Shown: positions 18,737-27,512 of the stretch, one piece after another
Layout: each line of letters begins with the position of its first letter
Numbering within the stretch: position 1 is the first letter of the stretch
Assembly (NCBI RefSeq): GCF_005887115.1
Contig: NZ_PNCJ01000012.1
Coordinates: 62,001-126,000, forward strand
Reading direction: 5' to 3'
Source of the DNA: Pseudoalteromonas rubra
Lineage (GTDB): Bacteria > Pseudomonadota > Gammaproteobacteria > Enterobacterales > Alteromonadaceae
Length of the DNA stretch: 64,000 nucleotides
Program-made: the position numbers and the translations under genes
Notes under the pieces: generated by a model
What the model was told of the DNA's origin: nothing
The model's database searches: none
The model's input: only the letters and a program-made list of their open reading frames with translations

Positions 18737-19591
18737 ATGAGTAACAACACCTATACGCCTCCCAAGGTGTGGACACACCAGCCCAGTAGCGATAATAAAT
18801 GGGCTAATATTAATAGCCCTGAATCAGGTGCCAGATATGAGCAGGCACTGCCTGTCGGCACCCACCCTTTGCAGCTTTACTCACTTGGTACACCAAACGG
18901 TCAAAAGGTGACTATTTTGCTGGAAGAATTGTTGGCCCGTGGGGTGGCCGAAGCCGAATACGATGCACACCTGATCAATATTGGAGAGGCTGAGCAGTTC
19001 TCGTCTGGTTTTGTTGCCGTCAATCCAAACTCAAAAATTCCTGCCCTGGTCGATAAATCAGGTGAAACAGAGGTCAAGGTATTCGAATCGGCCTCTATTC
19101 TCGTTTATTTGGCCGAAAAGTTTGGCCAGTTTCTCCCGTCTGCTGGAGCACAAAGAACAGACACCCTGAACTGGTTATTCTGGGCACAAGGCTCAGCCCC
19201 ATTTTTAGGAGGCGGGTTTGGCCACTTTTATGCCTATGCAGACGATAAACAGGAATACCCCATCAACCGCTTTGCTATGGAAGCTAAGCGCCAGTTGGAT
19301 GTATTAGACAAACGACTGGCACACTGCCAATATGTTGCAGGTGAACACTACAGTATTGCCGATATGGCTATCTGGCCCTGGTATGGCAACCTTGCCCTGG
19401 GCAAACTCTATGATGCCGGCGAATTTTTACAGGTTGGGCAGTATACCCATGTGGTACGCTGGGCTAAACAGATTGAATCTCGCCCGGCCGTACAACGTGG
19501 CAGGATAGTCAACCGGACCTTTGGCGAGCCACAGGAGCAACTACCCGAGCGCCACAGTGCAGCAGATATTGACGCTGTATTGAATCAGTAA
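18737..19591 (+). CDS. yghU: Glutathione S-transferase family protein YghU
   Basis: Nu-class glutathione transferase with disulfide-bond reductase and organic-peroxide activity in E. coli. The 284-residue protein follows E. coli YghU closely: TYTPPKVWT at the N-terminus, HPLQLYSLGTPNGQKVTILL, FSSGFVAVNPNSKIPAL, the loop FLGGGFGHFYAYA and GRIVNRTFG near the end. A clear ribosome-binding site (AAGGAGATCACATG) precedes the ATG. It stands alone and is followed by a terminator. Confidence 0.95.
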   Translation: MSNNTYTPPKVWTHQPSSDNKWANINSPESGARYEQALPVGTHPLQLYSLGTPNGQKVTILLEELLARGVAEAEYDAHLINIGEAEQFSSGFVAVNPNSKIPALVDKSGETEVKVFESASILVYLAEKFGQFLPSAGAQRTDTLNWLFWAQGSAPFLGGGFGHFYAYADDKQEYPINRFAMEAKRQLDVLDKRLAHCQYVAGEHYSIADMAIWPWYGNLALGKLYDAGEFLQVGQYTHVVRWAKQIESRPAVQRGRIVNRTFGEPQEQLPERHSAADIDAVLNQ

Positions 19592-19605
19592 ACAGGTCCT
19601 TTCAG

Positions 19606-19639
19606 GGCAAGCGCGCGGTTCCCGCCCCCTTGCCTTTTT
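19606..19639 (+). terminator. Intrinsic terminator after yghU
   Basis: Stem GGCAAG / CTTGCC enclosing a GC-rich loop, followed by TTTTTA, 15 bases after the yghU stop codon. Confidence 0.6.
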
Positions 19640-19737
19640 ATTGCCTTACCATTCCTTCCTCCGGGTGCTCCGGCACCTCACGCTCAATGTGATAAGAGCA
19701 ACCCCTCAAAGTACGTGACAACCCACAACAAATAAAT

Positions 19738-19756
19738 ATAAATGACAATCATTTTT
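19738..19756. promoter_or_regulatory. Fur box upstream of orfX-sodA
   Basis: The 19-mer containing AATGACAATCATT matches the Fur consensus GATAATGATAATCATTATC at about 14 of 19 positions, in a very AT-rich promoter region. It lies about 75 bases before the start of the gene at 19830. Iron repression of a MnSOD unit is the known pattern in Pseudomonas (fumC-orfX-sodA) and E. coli (sodA). Confidence 0.65.
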
Positions 19757-19829
19757 ATTTATGTTTTTATATATAAATTAAATACCGATGACTGTGACCG
19801 TACCATATGTTACTGACGAGGAACCCTTA

Positions 19830-20333
19830 ATGCTGCAATCTTATCCTGTATTGAATGACACCACTAGCTTGCTTGAAAATGCACTCGCCCCATGGCAAAC
19901 AGCAATCACCAAAGGCAACCACGCTTTTGAAAGCCAGTCATTTTATTTAGCAAGAGATCAGTATCACAGTGCCCTCTATCTGGTTGGCAATTTAATCGAG
20001 TATTTTACTCATCAATACGATAGCCAACTTCAGGAAGAAGCATTAGCACATTGCTGTCCAGCTTTTGTTGTGGCTGCACATAATCTGGCCGACTGCTATC
20101 TTGCCCTCTCAGAACCACACAAAGCTTGTGAACAGCTTATCAATGTGCACCTCAGTCTCACCCAGCTTTGTGATCATGCTAATCCCCAGATAGCGATGAC
20201 TGCGATGCGCCATAGTCTGAAAACACGCGCGGAACTAATACGGTTTATTAATTCCCATGAAGCGCACACCACCTTGGTTAGCTGGGCTACTCAGGTGCTG
20301 GATGCACCACATTCAACGACTCATTTTCATTAA
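19830..20333 (+). CDS. OrfX-like protein of the iron-regulated sodA unit
   Basis: Function unknown. The 167-residue protein is mostly helical with TPR-like stretches (ARDQYHSALYLVGNLI, AAHNLADCYLALSEPHKACEQL) and no membrane segment. It resembles in layout the OrfX protein encoded between fumC and sodA in pseudomonads; that link is from memory and gene context. The ATG at 19830 is preferred because GAGGA stands 7-8 bases upstream; an in-frame ATG at 19788 would add 14 residues. It is 16 bases upstream of sodA and downstream of a Fur box, so it is probably made under iron starvation. Confidence 0.75.
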   Translation: MLQSYPVLNDTTSLLENALAPWQTAITKGNHAFESQSFYLARDQYHSALYLVGNLIEYFTHQYDSQLQEEALAHCCPAFVVAAHNLADCYLALSEPHKACEQLINVHLSLTQLCDHANPQIAMTAMRHSLKTRAELIRFINSHEAHTTLVSWATQVLDAPHSTTHFH

Positions 20334-20349
20334 CTAAAAGGAGAGAAGT

Positions 20350-20961
20350 ATGGCGTTTACTCTGCCTGCATTACCTTATGCCTATGAGGCACTCGAACCG
20401 CATATAGATAGCAAGACGATGGAAATTCATCATACCTTGCATCACCAGACGTATGTCAACAAAGCCAATGCTGCACTCGCAGGGAGCGAGTTTGAGGGTC
20501 AATCAAGCATCGAATTGCTCACCCATATTCGCGATCTGCCCGAGGCCCTGCGCGGCGCCGTGCGTGACCACGTTGGTGGCCACAATAACCACTCTTTATT
20601 CTGGGAGATCATGTCACCACAGGGCGGACACTTGCATCAGGGCACTCTATCCGACGCGATTAACCATGCATTTGGTGACTTTGAGGCCTTTAAAGCCCAG
20701 TTTACACAAGCCGCTGTCAGCCGCTTTGGCAGTGGCTGGGCCTGGCTGGTGGTAAACGATCAGAAGCGCCTTGAGGTAACCAGTTCACTGAATCAGGATA
20801 GTCCGTTCATGGACGGGTTGACACCCATTTTAGGCTTGGATGTCTGGGAACACGCTTATTATCTGAAATATCAAAACCGCAGACCTGAGTATATTGAAGC
20901 ATTTTATAAGGTGATCCACTGGCAGGAAGTGGAACGCCGCTTTATCGCCGCCGTTGAATAA
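20350..20961 (+). CDS. sodA: Superoxide dismutase, manganese type
   Basis: Converts superoxide to oxygen and hydrogen peroxide in the cytoplasm. The 203-residue protein has the metal ligands in [14 protein letters not shown] (His27 region), [10 protein letters not shown] (His81 region) and [16 protein letters not shown] (Asp and His). The residues that separate Mn from Fe enzymes favour manganese: GGHNNH rather than the NAAQ form, and Gln in LNQDSPFM. Absence of a signal peptide places it in the cytoplasm. A strong GGAGAG precedes the ATG. Co-transcription with the upstream orfX-like gene under a Fur box fits sodA. Confidence 0.93.
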   Translation: MAFTLPALPYAYEALEPHIDSKTMEIHHTLHHQTYVNKANAALAGSEFEGQSSIELLTHIRDLPEALRGAVRDHVGGHNNHSLFWEIMSPQGGHLHQGTLSDAINHAFGDFEAFKAQFTQAAVSRFGSGWAWLVVNDQKRLEVTSSLNQDSPFMDGLTPILGLDVWEHAYYLKYQNRRPEYIEAFYKVIHWQEVERRFIAAVE

Positions 20962-20972
20962 ATCACACAAAC

Positions 20973-21004
20973 AAAAAAGCCAACGTAAGAACGCTGGCTT
21001 TTTT
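20973..21004. terminator. Intrinsic terminator between sodA and aroC
   Basis: AAAAAAGCCA / TGGCTTTTTT stem extended by CGT/ACG with one mismatch, with A and T runs on both sides, between the convergent sodA (plus) and aroC (minus). It can act in both directions. Confidence 0.75.
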
Positions 21005-21017
21005 ACCGGTGGCGCAG

Positions 21018-22118
21018 TTAAGGTTTTTGCGCCGCAATTGGCCCGTGTGGCAAGTCAACATGCGGGTTCTGCCCGCGCTGCCTGAGCAGATGATCCATCA
21101 AGGTGATTGCCATCATGGCTTCTGCAATGGGAATAGCTCGGATCCCAACACACGGATCGTGACGGCCTTTGGTGATCATTTCTACCGACTCATTCTGGGT
21201 ATTTATACTCTGACCCGGGATAGTGATACTTGAGGTCGGCTTGAGTGCGATAGAGGCAATGATATCCTGCCCGGTTGATATCCCCGCCAGCACACCTCCA
21301 GCATGATTGCTGGTAAACCCCTCAGGGGTAAGCTCATCACGGTGCTCTGAGCCCTTCTGCTCAACCACATCAAACCCGTCACCAATCTCCACGCCTTTTA
21401 CAGCATTGATACTCATCAGAGAATGTGCGAGCTCCGCATCCAGCCTGTCGAAAACCGGTTCGCCCAGACCGACGGGGACGCCTTTTGCAACCACTTTCAC
21501 TTTGGCACCCACAGAGTCCCCTTGCTTTTTAAGATCGCGCATATAATCATCCAGCGCGTCCAGCTTAGAGGCATCGGGGAAAAAGAACGGGTTTTGCTCA
21601 ACCTGCTGCCAGTCAAATTGCTCAGCTTTGATTGGCCCCAATTGAGAAAGACAGGCATGGATCTCAACGCCATGCACGTGCTTCAGGTATTTTTTGGCAA
21701 TTCCCCCTGCTGCAACGCGGATCGCCGTCTCTCTGGCTGAAGAACGTCCGCCCCCGCGATAATCACGATGGCCATATTTATGCCAGTAGCTATAGTCACC
21801 ATGACCAGGGCGGAAAACATCTTTGATTTTACTGTAATCTTTGGAACGTTGATCGGTATTCTCAATCAACAAACCAATACTGGTTCCGGTTGTTTTCCCT
21901 TCAAACACCCCAGAGAGTATTTTGATTTCATCTCCCTCGCGGCGTTGAGTCGTATAGCGGCTCTGCCCGGGTTTGCGTCTGTCCAGATCAACCTGTAAGT
22001 CCGCTTCGTCCAGTTCAAGCCCAGCCGGGACACCATCCACAACGCCGCCCAGTGCGACACCGTGGCTTTCTCCAAAGGTCGTTACCCTGAATAATTGGCC
22101 TATGCTATTGCCTGCCAT
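21018..22118 (-). CDS. aroC: Chorismate synthase
   Basis: Last enzyme of the shikimate pathway; turns EPSP into chorismate using reduced FMN. The 366-residue protein shows the three chorismate-synthase signatures: [18 protein letters not shown] (about residues 15-32), the [20 protein letters not shown] region (about 104-123) and [16 protein letters not shown] wording near the C-terminus ([19 protein letters not shown]). Length is normal. It lies 56 bases downstream of prmB on the same strand, the usual prmB-aroC order. Confidence 0.97.
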   Translation of the reverse strand: MAGNSIGQLFRVTTFGESHGVALGGVVDGVPAGLELDEADLQVDLDRRKPGQSRYTTQRREGDEIKILSGVFEGKTTGTSIGLLIENTDQRSKDYSKIKDVFRPGHGDYSYWHKYGHRDYRGGGRSSARETAIRVAAGGIAKKYLKHVHGVEIHACLSQLGPIKAEQFDWQQVEQNPFFFPDASKLDALDDYMRDLKKQGDSVGAKVKVVAKGVPVGLGEPVFDRLDAELAHSLMSINAVKGVEIGDGFDVVEQKGSEHRDELTPEGFTSNHAGGVLAGISTGQDIIASIALKPTSSITIPGQSINTQNESVEMITKGRHDPCVGIRAIPIAEAMMAITLMDHLLRQRGQNPHVDLPHGPIAAQKP

Positions 22119-22174
22119 TGATTTTCCTCATTCCAAAAAAACACCATTGCGCTTCCCTGACCACAGGAAAACGC

Positions 22175-23110
22175 TTAGTCGTTGAAGTAATCCAGTAACT
22201 GTTTCTTACTGATCATAAACACGCCCAGTCCGCCGCGTTCGAATTCCAGCCAGGTAAACGGTGCGCCGGGATAAAGCGCTTCCATATGTACCATAGAATT
22301 ACCCACCTCGACAAATAACAGACCGTCTTCGGTAAGGTGTGCAGCCGCCTCTTGCAACAAGGTACGTGTCACATCCAGACCATCTTCTCCAGATGCCAGA
22401 CCCAACTCTGGCTCATGATGAAACTCTTCTGGCAGGTCGGCCATATCTTCGGCGTCGACATAAGGCGGGTTCGCAACAATCAGGTCATACTGTTGGCCAG
22501 GCACACCACTAAACACATCGGACTGGATAGCAAATACCTGATCCTGAACCTGATGATCGTTGATGTTTATTTCTGCAACGGCCAGAGCATCAAAAGAAAT
22601 GTCTACCGCGTCAACCTGAGCCTGCTCAAATGCTTTTGCAAGTGCAATTGCAATACACCCGGAGCCAGTACACATGTCCAAAATACGAGTGACTTTTTCC
22701 GGCGACGAAAGCCAGGGCCTGAACTGAGCTTCGATCAGTTCAGCAAAAGGCGAACGTGGTACCAGTACGCGCTCGTCGACGTAAAAAGGCAGCCCGGAAA
22801 ACCAGGCCTGATTTGTCAGGTAAGCAACGGGGATCCGCTCATCGATACGCAGTCGAAGGTACTCTACCAGCCTGACTTTTTCGCTGTGCGTGAGCCGTGC
22901 ACTGGTGAGCTCTTTAGGCGCGTCAACGGGCAAATTGAGCAAAGGTAATACCAAACTTACCGCTTCATCCCACGGGTTGTCGGTACCATGGCCAAAAAAC
23001 ACACCATTGCCAGCAAACTGACTGGCCGTCCAGCGTAACCAATCCTGAATGGTTACTAAATCCTGATAGGCTTCTTCAGCCATCGCCTGAGAAATAACAG
23101 AGTCACTCAT
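22175..23110 (-). CDS. prmB: Ribosomal protein L3 glutamine methyltransferase
   Basis: SAM-dependent enzyme that methylates a glutamine of ribosomal protein L3. The 311-residue product has the PrmB N-terminal domain ([16 protein letters not shown]), the SAM-binding glycine motif ([16 protein letters not shown]) and the catalytic NPPY motif in [14 protein letters not shown]. Ordered before aroC and divergent from smrB, as in many gammaproteobacteria, which separates it from the release-factor enzyme PrmC. Confidence 0.95.
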   Translation of the reverse strand: MSDSVISQAMAEEAYQDLVTIQDWLRWTASQFAGNGVFFGHGTDNPWDEAVSLVLPLLNLPVDAPKELTSARLTHSEKVRLVEYLRLRIDERIPVAYLTNQAWFSGLPFYVDERVLVPRSPFAELIEAQFRPWLSSPEKVTRILDMCTGSGCIAIALAKAFEQAQVDAVDISFDALAVAEININDHQVQDQVFAIQSDVFSGVPGQQYDLIVANPPYVDAEDMADLPEEFHHEPELGLASGEDGLDVTRTLLQEAAAHLTEDGLLFVEVGNSMVHMEALYPGAPFTWLEFERGGLGVFMISKKQLLDYFND

Positions 23111-23195
23111 GAGTTGTTCTCACTACTAATTGCATGGCGGCATTGTAACGGTTTTTAAGCTAGGTTTTTACGCTTTTTTTCTTTAAAATGTCGCC

Positions 23196-23750
23196 ATGAA
23201 CACAGATAAACCAAACTCACAACTGCCAGACGACGATTTTGCTCTGTTTCGAGAAGCAATATCAGGCACCAGTCAGTTCAAACAAGATACAGTGCAACAG
23301 GCACGGCGCCAGACACGCTTTAAGGGTGAAGTGATCGCCGAGCAGAAGAAGCAACATCAGGCCGAATTCTACTTTTCGGACGAATATGTCCCAGACATAG
23401 ACACCCATGGTACGGTTAATTACGTGCGCCCGGGTGCCGACAAGTACCTTGCCAAGCAATTGCGTCGCGGTGATTATGCGCCTGAGCTTATTCTTGATAT
23501 GCACGGCATGAACAAAGAAACGGCGAAAGACGAGCTGGCAGCCTTGATCCATGCCTGTAAAAAACAGCATGTTGCCTGTGCTTGTGTGGTACATGGTATC
23601 GGTGAGCGTGTGCTAAAACACAAAGTACCTCAGTACCTGGTCCAACACCCGGATATACTGGCTATGCATCAGGCTCCGCTTGAATATGGCGGCAAAGGCG
23701 CTGTACTGATACTGGTGGACCTGCCACAAAGTATGGAGTTTCGTTGCTAA
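23196..23750 (+). CDS. smrB: Endonuclease SmrB, ribosome rescue factor
   Basis: SMR-domain nuclease; in E. coli SmrB cleaves mRNA between collided ribosomes. The 184-residue protein has an N-terminal linker that in E. coli contacts the ribosome and a C-terminal SMR domain with the LDMHGMNKETA (DxH-type) and VVHGIGERVLKHKVPQYL (HGxG) motifs. It is divergent from prmB with an 85-base gap, the usual arrangement of yfcN and prmB. Confidence 0.94.
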   Translation: MNTDKPNSQLPDDDFALFREAISGTSQFKQDTVQQARRQTRFKGEVIAEQKKQHQAEFYFSDEYVPDIDTHGTVNYVRPGADKYLAKQLRRGDYAPELILDMHGMNKETAKDELAALIHACKKQHVACACVVHGIGERVLKHKVPQYLVQHPDILAMHQAPLEYGGKGAVLILVDLPQSMEFRC

Positions 23751-24005
23751 ACACCTTTGGGGGCAGCAGGCCACAGACACGCCGCTGCCCATTACACTAT
23801 ATCTATCGCTGATGGCGGTATTGACACGACCCTGCGCCATCCGTGTTCTGGGCGCGCCCTTCCTCCAGCTACATTACCCATTCGACAAAACGCTCTACCG
23901 ATAGTTTGTTTTAACACCCTGCTCACCAAGCTAGCGACACGGTAACAAATACGTTATATTGCCAGTTAATCTGACTATTTATATTGCAACATTTACTCTC
24001 ATACC

Positions 24006-24806
24006 ATGAATGAACTTTTAAGCTCAGATTTGAGCATCCTACTCCTGGAGCCGTCCCAGACACAAAGACGGATCATCAGTAACGAACTTCAGGAAGAAGG
24101 GATCCAAAATATCGAGTGTGTTGATACACTTGCAGCCGCCATGGAAAGCCTGAATAACAGTAAGCCTGACTTGGTGATCAGTGCTTTGTATCTGCCTGAT
24201 GGCGAAGCTCTGACGTTATTGCAGCATATCCAAACGACTCTGTCTGACCACCATTTGCCCTTTATGCTGGTATCCAGTGAAACCCGCAGGCTACAACTGG
24301 AAGCATTCAAGCAGTCCGGGGTGGTTGCGATTCTGCCCAAGCCATTTAACAAAACCCACCTGGGCAAGGCCATCAATGCTACTTTGGATATTTTATCTCC
24401 GGAGGAACTTGAGCTGGACCTGTATGACATTCAGGAGTTAAGGATCCTGGTCGTAGATGATTCACGCCTGGCACGTAATCACATCCGCCGGGTACTCAAC
24501 AACCTGGGCGCGACGCTGATCAGCGAAGCAGAACATGGCGCAGAAGCCTTGTCCATCCTTGAAGATACTATGTTTGACTTGATCATCACAGACTACAACA
24601 TGCCAGAGGTGAATGGTCAGGAGCTCGCGGAAGCCATTCGTAACTCGAATGAGCATAATCATGTGCCCATCCTGATGGTCTCTTCTGAAGCGAACGAAAC
24701 CCACCTGGCCAATATCGCACAGTCCGGAGTGAATGCACTATGCGACAAACCGTTCGAGCCTCAGGTCGTGAAACAATTGATCTATCAGTTGCTTGAACAA
24801 AATTAA
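24006..24806 (+). CDS. Response regulator with two receiver domains, the first degenerate
   Basis: The 266-residue protein is built of two receiver domains and nothing else. Receiver 2 (about 142-264) is complete: acidic pair in ILVVDDSRLAR, phospho-acceptor Asp in LIITDYNMP, the Ser switch in MVSSEA and the Lys in CDKPF. Receiver 1 (about 10-130) keeps the fold and the Lys (LPKPF) but has LLLEPSQ in the acidic pocket and Ala where the phosphorylated Asp should be (LVISALYLP), so it probably cannot be phosphorylated. There is no output domain, so it should act by protein contact, in the manner of CheY or a chemotaxis/two-component adaptor. No histidine kinase lies beside it. Confidence 0.85.
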   Translation: MNELLSSDLSILLLEPSQTQRRIISNELQEEGIQNIECVDTLAAAMESLNNSKPDLVISALYLPDGEALTLLQHIQTTLSDHHLPFMLVSSETRRLQLEAFKQSGVVAILPKPFNKTHLGKAINATLDILSPEELELDLYDIQELRILVVDDSRLARNHIRRVLNNLGATLISEAEHGAEALSILEDTMFDLIITDYNMPEVNGQELAEAIRNSNEHNHVPILMVSSEANETHLANIAQSGVNALCDKPFEPQVVKQLIYQLLEQN

Positions 24807-24833
24807 CCAAAAATTGGTTAAGATAACCACGCC

Positions 24834-24867
24834 ACTGGTCAAAATTACAATTCACATTTTGACCAGT
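24834..24867. repeat. Perfect 12-base inverted repeat downstream of the response regulator
   Basis: ACTGGTCAAAAT (24834-24845) and ATTTTGACCAGT (24856-24867) form an exact 12-bp stem with a 10-base loop. A smaller exact repeat, TTAACCAA / TTGGTTAA, lies just before it at 24803-24821, touching the stop codon. Neither has a T run behind it, so a standard intrinsic terminator is doubtful; a factor-dependent terminator, a protected 3' end or an operator for the downstream small-protein cluster are possible. Confidence 0.5.
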
Positions 24868-24952
24868 ACGCCACAAAAAAATAAAATCAATTAAAATTCA
24901 ATAACATAAAATTATTTCCGAAGCTGGCACAACCTTTGTAATAGTTAGAACG

Positions 24953-24983
24953 ACTAACTCATTAAAGTATCGTTACTAACTCA
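24953..24983. repeat. Direct repeat in the promoter region of the small secreted protein gene
   Basis: ACTAACTCA occurs at 24953-24961 and again at 24975-24983, 22 bases apart (about two helix turns). The first copy also forms an inverted repeat with GTTAG just upstream. It may be an operator for the gene at 24998; the second copy is so close to the start codon that it is probably transcribed. Confidence 0.35.
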
Positions 24984-24997
24984 AAAGGAACCAGATC

Positions 24998-25309
24998 ATG
25001 AAAACTGCCACCCAACTTAGCATCCTAGTTTTTACCCTTGCCATGAGCACCAGTTCATTTGCAGCAGGTAGCACCAGCGTTACAGCAAGTGTCAACGCCA
25101 GTACTGCGGCCAGCCTTAGCGCGATGGCGAATATGAACACAAGCAGCAGCTCAGTCACTCAGGAAGTGCTCAGCGACATCAAATCTCATGTCAGCAAAGC
25201 GATTAAAGCAAACCTGATTGACCTTAAAGAAAGCACCAAAGCCACACTGATAGAGTCTTTCACGCCGCAGAGCAAAGAGGCACGTGAAGACAAAGATAAA
25301 GGACAATAA
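24998..25309 (+). CDS. Small secreted Ser/Thr/Ala-rich protein of unknown function
   Basis: Family not recognised. The 103-residue product starts with a clear signal peptide (MKTATQLSILVFTLAMSTSSFAAG, probable cut after SFA). A stretch very rich in Ser, Thr, Ala and Asn follows (about 25-52), then an amphipathic, likely helical segment (VLSDIKSHVSKAIKANLIDL) and a charged C-terminus (REDKDKGQ). AAAAGGAACC precedes the ATG. It is followed one base after its stop by a 41-residue membrane peptide gene, so the two form a unit. Confidence 0.7.
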   Translation: MKTATQLSILVFTLAMSTSSFAAGSTSVTASVNASTAASLSAMANMNTSSSSVTQEVLSDIKSHVSKAIKANLIDLKESTKATLIESFTPQSKEAREDKDKGQ

Positions 25310-25310
25310 G

Positions 25311-25436
25311 ATGCTGAATGAAATGACACTGTTGAGCTTGCTGGTTACACCGGTTATCAGTTTAGTCCTGGCATATGGTTCGGTTGAATTGATTAGACTG
25401 ATCAACCACAAGTGGTCGCTGGGGCGTGCATCATGA
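25311..25436 (+). CDS. 41-residue single-helix membrane peptide
   Basis: A short gene directly after the secreted-protein gene: ATG at 25311, TGA at 25434-25436, with AAGGA 9 bases upstream inside the end of the preceding gene. The peptide reads MLNEMTLLSLLVTPVISLVL, then a segment ending INHKWSLGRAS. It has one long hydrophobic helix (about residues 5-31) and a positive C-terminal end, as in small inner-membrane proteins. Function unknown. Evidence is the tight spacing, the ribosome-binding site and the plausible membrane design; conservation was not tested. Confidence 0.55.
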   Translation: MLNEMTLLSLLVTPVISLVLAYGSVELIRLINHKWSLGRAS

Positions 25437-25621
25437 TTGAGCGAGACTGGGTATTGTATCAATCTACAGTAACTCATGACCCGGCCCGGGGATTTATACA
25501 ACCTCCTGCAGCTTTGATGGTCACTCGCTCAGCGCTACGCAGTAGCAAGTACTTTGCTTTGTTATCGACAACATTACTTTGCCTTCACACAGGCGACTTG
25601 GTTAAGCGGATCGGCACAAAA

Positions 25622-25642
25622 AAACCCGCACCAGGCGGGTTT
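25622..25642. terminator. Bidirectional terminator between the small-protein cluster and the peroxiredoxin gene
   Basis: Stem AAACCCGC / GCGGGTTT with an ACCAG loop, flanked by an A run on the left and a short T run on the right, between convergent units. Confidence 0.75.
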
Positions 25643-25663
25643 CTTAACTGAATAACGCTGGAC

Positions 25664-26269
25664 TTACAGGTCGCCTTCGTTTTCAGATAGGAACTTAGCA
25701 ACACCTTCAGGGCTTGCGTCCATACCTTTTTTGCCTTCAGTCCAACCAGCTGGACATACTTCACCGTGCTCTTCGTGGAACGCCAGCGCGTCAACCATGC
25801 GCAGCATTTCGTCGATGTTACGGCCAAGAGGCAGATCATTGACTACCTGGTGACGTACGTTACCTTCAGAGTCAATCAGGAAAGAACCACGGAAAGCAAC
25901 ACCTGCTTCTGGGTGCTCAACGTCATATGCCTGACAGATTTCGTGCTTCACGTCAGCAACCAGGTCATATTTAACCGGACCGATACCGCCTTCGTTTACA
26001 GGGGTGTTACGCCATGCGTTGTGAGAGAACTGAGAATCGATAGATACACCGATCACTTCAACACCACGCTTTTGGAATTCTTCGTAACGCTTGTCAAATG
26101 CGATTAGCTCAGAAGGACAAACGAAAGTGAAGTCTAGTGGGTAGAAGAAAATAACCGCTTTCTTACCTTTGATACGCTCATGTAGATTGTAACCATCTAC
26201 GATTTCACCGTTACCTAAAACTGCAGCTGCTGTAAAGTCAGGTGCCTTGCGGCCTACTAATACACCCAT
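25664..26269 (-). CDS. 2-Cys peroxiredoxin (AhpC/Tsa family)
   Basis: Thiol peroxidase that reduces hydrogen and organic peroxides. The ATG at 26269 is chosen because GGAG stands 7 bases upstream; an upstream TTG at 26281 has no support. The 201-residue protein has the peroxidatic Cys in PLDFTFVCPSELIAF and the resolving Cys in HGEVCPAGW, plus the GGIG and YF-like features of the eukaryotic-type (typical, oxidation-sensitive) group (GGIGPVKYDLVAD). Single-gene unit with its own terminator. Confidence 0.93.
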   Translation of the reverse strand: MGVLVGRKAPDFTAAAVLGNGEIVDGYNLHERIKGKKAVIFFYPLDFTFVCPSELIAFDKRYEEFQKRGVEVIGVSIDSQFSHNAWRNTPVNEGGIGPVKYDLVADVKHEICQAYDVEHPEAGVAFRGSFLIDSEGNVRHQVVNDLPLGRNIDEMLRMVDALAFHEEHGEVCPAGWTEGKKGMDASPEGVAKFLSENEGDL

Positions 26270-26536
26270 TGTTATCTCCAAATAGTTAGTTTGAGTTCCA
26301 AAGTCTCACAATCACACAGAGCCACGCGCCATATCGGGTGTGGTTTTCTGTATCACTGCGAATTGTCACTTATTATTGAGGCGTTTTATAAAAAAACAAC
26401 CCCGATACCAGATGGTATTATTTGGCGCTCAGTGTATGCTGTTCCTTCAAAAGGATACAATCGAATTATCCGATAGCAGCCATCTAATAAATTGATGGTA
26501 CAGTAAATAGCCGATGTTCTGCTCTTGCAGACACAA
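26270..26536. other. Intergenic region upstream of the peroxiredoxin gene
   Basis: About 270 bases between the peroxiredoxin start and the terminator behind fadR. No convincing coding sequence was found. It must hold the minus-strand promoter of the peroxiredoxin gene, but I see no clear OxyR-type site. Confidence 0.6.
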
Positions 26537-26560
26537 AAAAAGCACCCTGAGGTGCTTTTT
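26537..26560. terminator. Intrinsic terminator of fadR
   Basis: Ten-base stem AAAAAGCACC / GGTGCTTTTT with a four-base loop (CTGA), 18 bases beyond the fadR stop codon, with the A run that becomes the U tract on the minus strand. Confidence 0.8.
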
Positions 26561-26578
26561 ATCATCGGACATTCAAAC

Positions 26579-27292
26579 TTAGTCCATAATATCGTCTGGC
26601 ATATCACCACGCAGTTGCTGCCATATCTCACCTGAGCGATGACCGTAACGACGCATCAGTGCAATAGCACCATCATGCTCACCTTTTTCAGCCAGTGCAG
26701 TAAGTTCTGCATAGAATTCACGCGCCAGTTCACGCGTGCGCGGATCTGAGAAATAATGGCAACCGATCTTAGAGTACAAACCTTTAAATCCATTGAGGAT
26801 CAATACGTAGATTTTGTTATTGCCGGCACTGGCAAGTTGATGATGAACCCGATAGTCGTATTCAGCAAAGGCTTCCGCCGTATCAGCCACTTCTGCATGC
26901 TTAGACAGAATATCGATCACCGACTGTGGATTAAACTTAATCGCGGCACGGGTATAGATTGCACTGATATTAGTACGTGCAGACAGTAACTGGTCCGTTA
27001 ATTCGGGTACCTTGTCTTCATCCAAACGCGCCAGGGTCTCAAGAATATTGAGACCAGAAGTTTCCCAGAAATTATTAACCCGAGTTGGTTTACCATGCTG
27101 AATAGTTAACCACCCATCACGCGCCAGACGCTGTAACACTTCACGTAACGTGGTGCGAGTGACACCTATAAGCTCTGACAGCTCGCGCTCAGCCGGCAAA
27201 ATGGAGCCCGGAGGAAATTCGCCATTCCAAATCGACTCTACAATGTACTCCTCAGCAAAACCTGCTGGGCTCTTGGCTTTAAAGATTCTCAT
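26579..27292 (-). CDS. fadR: Fatty-acid metabolism regulator FadR
   Basis: GntR-family regulator that represses fatty-acid breakdown genes and activates unsaturated fatty-acid synthesis; long-chain acyl-CoA releases it from DNA. The 237-residue protein follows E. coli FadR closely: [20 protein letters not shown], then the winged helix ([20 protein letters not shown]) and [20 protein letters not shown]. The C-terminal acyl-CoA domain is present with [14 protein letters not shown]. No insertion such as the one in vibrio FadR is apparent (length is that of the E. coli form). Confidence 0.96.
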   Translation of the reverse strand: MRIFKAKSPAGFAEEYIVESIWNGEFPPGSILPAERELSELIGVTRTTLREVLQRLARDGWLTIQHGKPTRVNNFWETSGLNILETLARLDEDKVPELTDQLLSARTNISAIYTRAAIKFNPQSVIDILSKHAEVADTAEAFAEYDYRVHHQLASAGNNKIYVLILNGFKGLYSKIGCHYFSDPRTRELAREFYAELTALAEKGEHDGAIALMRRYGHRSGEIWQQLRGDMPDDIMD

Positions 27293-27327
27293 TTAGCACC
27301 ACTTTTGACAACATAAGGTACGTCGAC

Positions 27328-27364
27328 AAGCCTGTGCTTCTGTGCGTAGCACACCAACAGGCTT
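27328..27364. repeat. Two-tier inverted repeat upstream of fadR
   Basis: AAGCCTGT (27328-27335) pairs with ACAGGCTT (27357-27364), and inside it TGTGC (27341-27345) pairs with GCACA (27349-27353), giving a stepped hairpin. It begins about 36 bases upstream of the fadR start codon on the minus strand. It could be an operator or an RNA hairpin in the fadR leader. Confidence 0.4.
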
Positions 27365-27512
27365 CTGCAACTCAATAATCCACTGATTGTACCAGATGAT
27401 TTGCAACTAACAAGGCATATCTGTGTCGCTGTGTAACCTCACAGAGCAACATACAGAAAAAGCCCTAAGAAAGGGACGCATGATGAGAATCAACCATACT
27501 TTTTACCGTATA

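Noticed and set aside
23757..23945. Open frame of 62 codons between smrB and the response regulator.
   Set aside because: No ribosome-binding site, Pro/Thr/His-rich random-looking product and no recognisable feature.
25433..25651. A 72-codon plus-strand frame starting ATGA-overlapped with the 41-residue peptide gene.
   Set aside because: Its end runs through the bidirectional terminator hairpin (25622-25642), its composition is not protein-like, and no ribosome-binding site is clear. The overlap with the previous stop is attractive but not enough.
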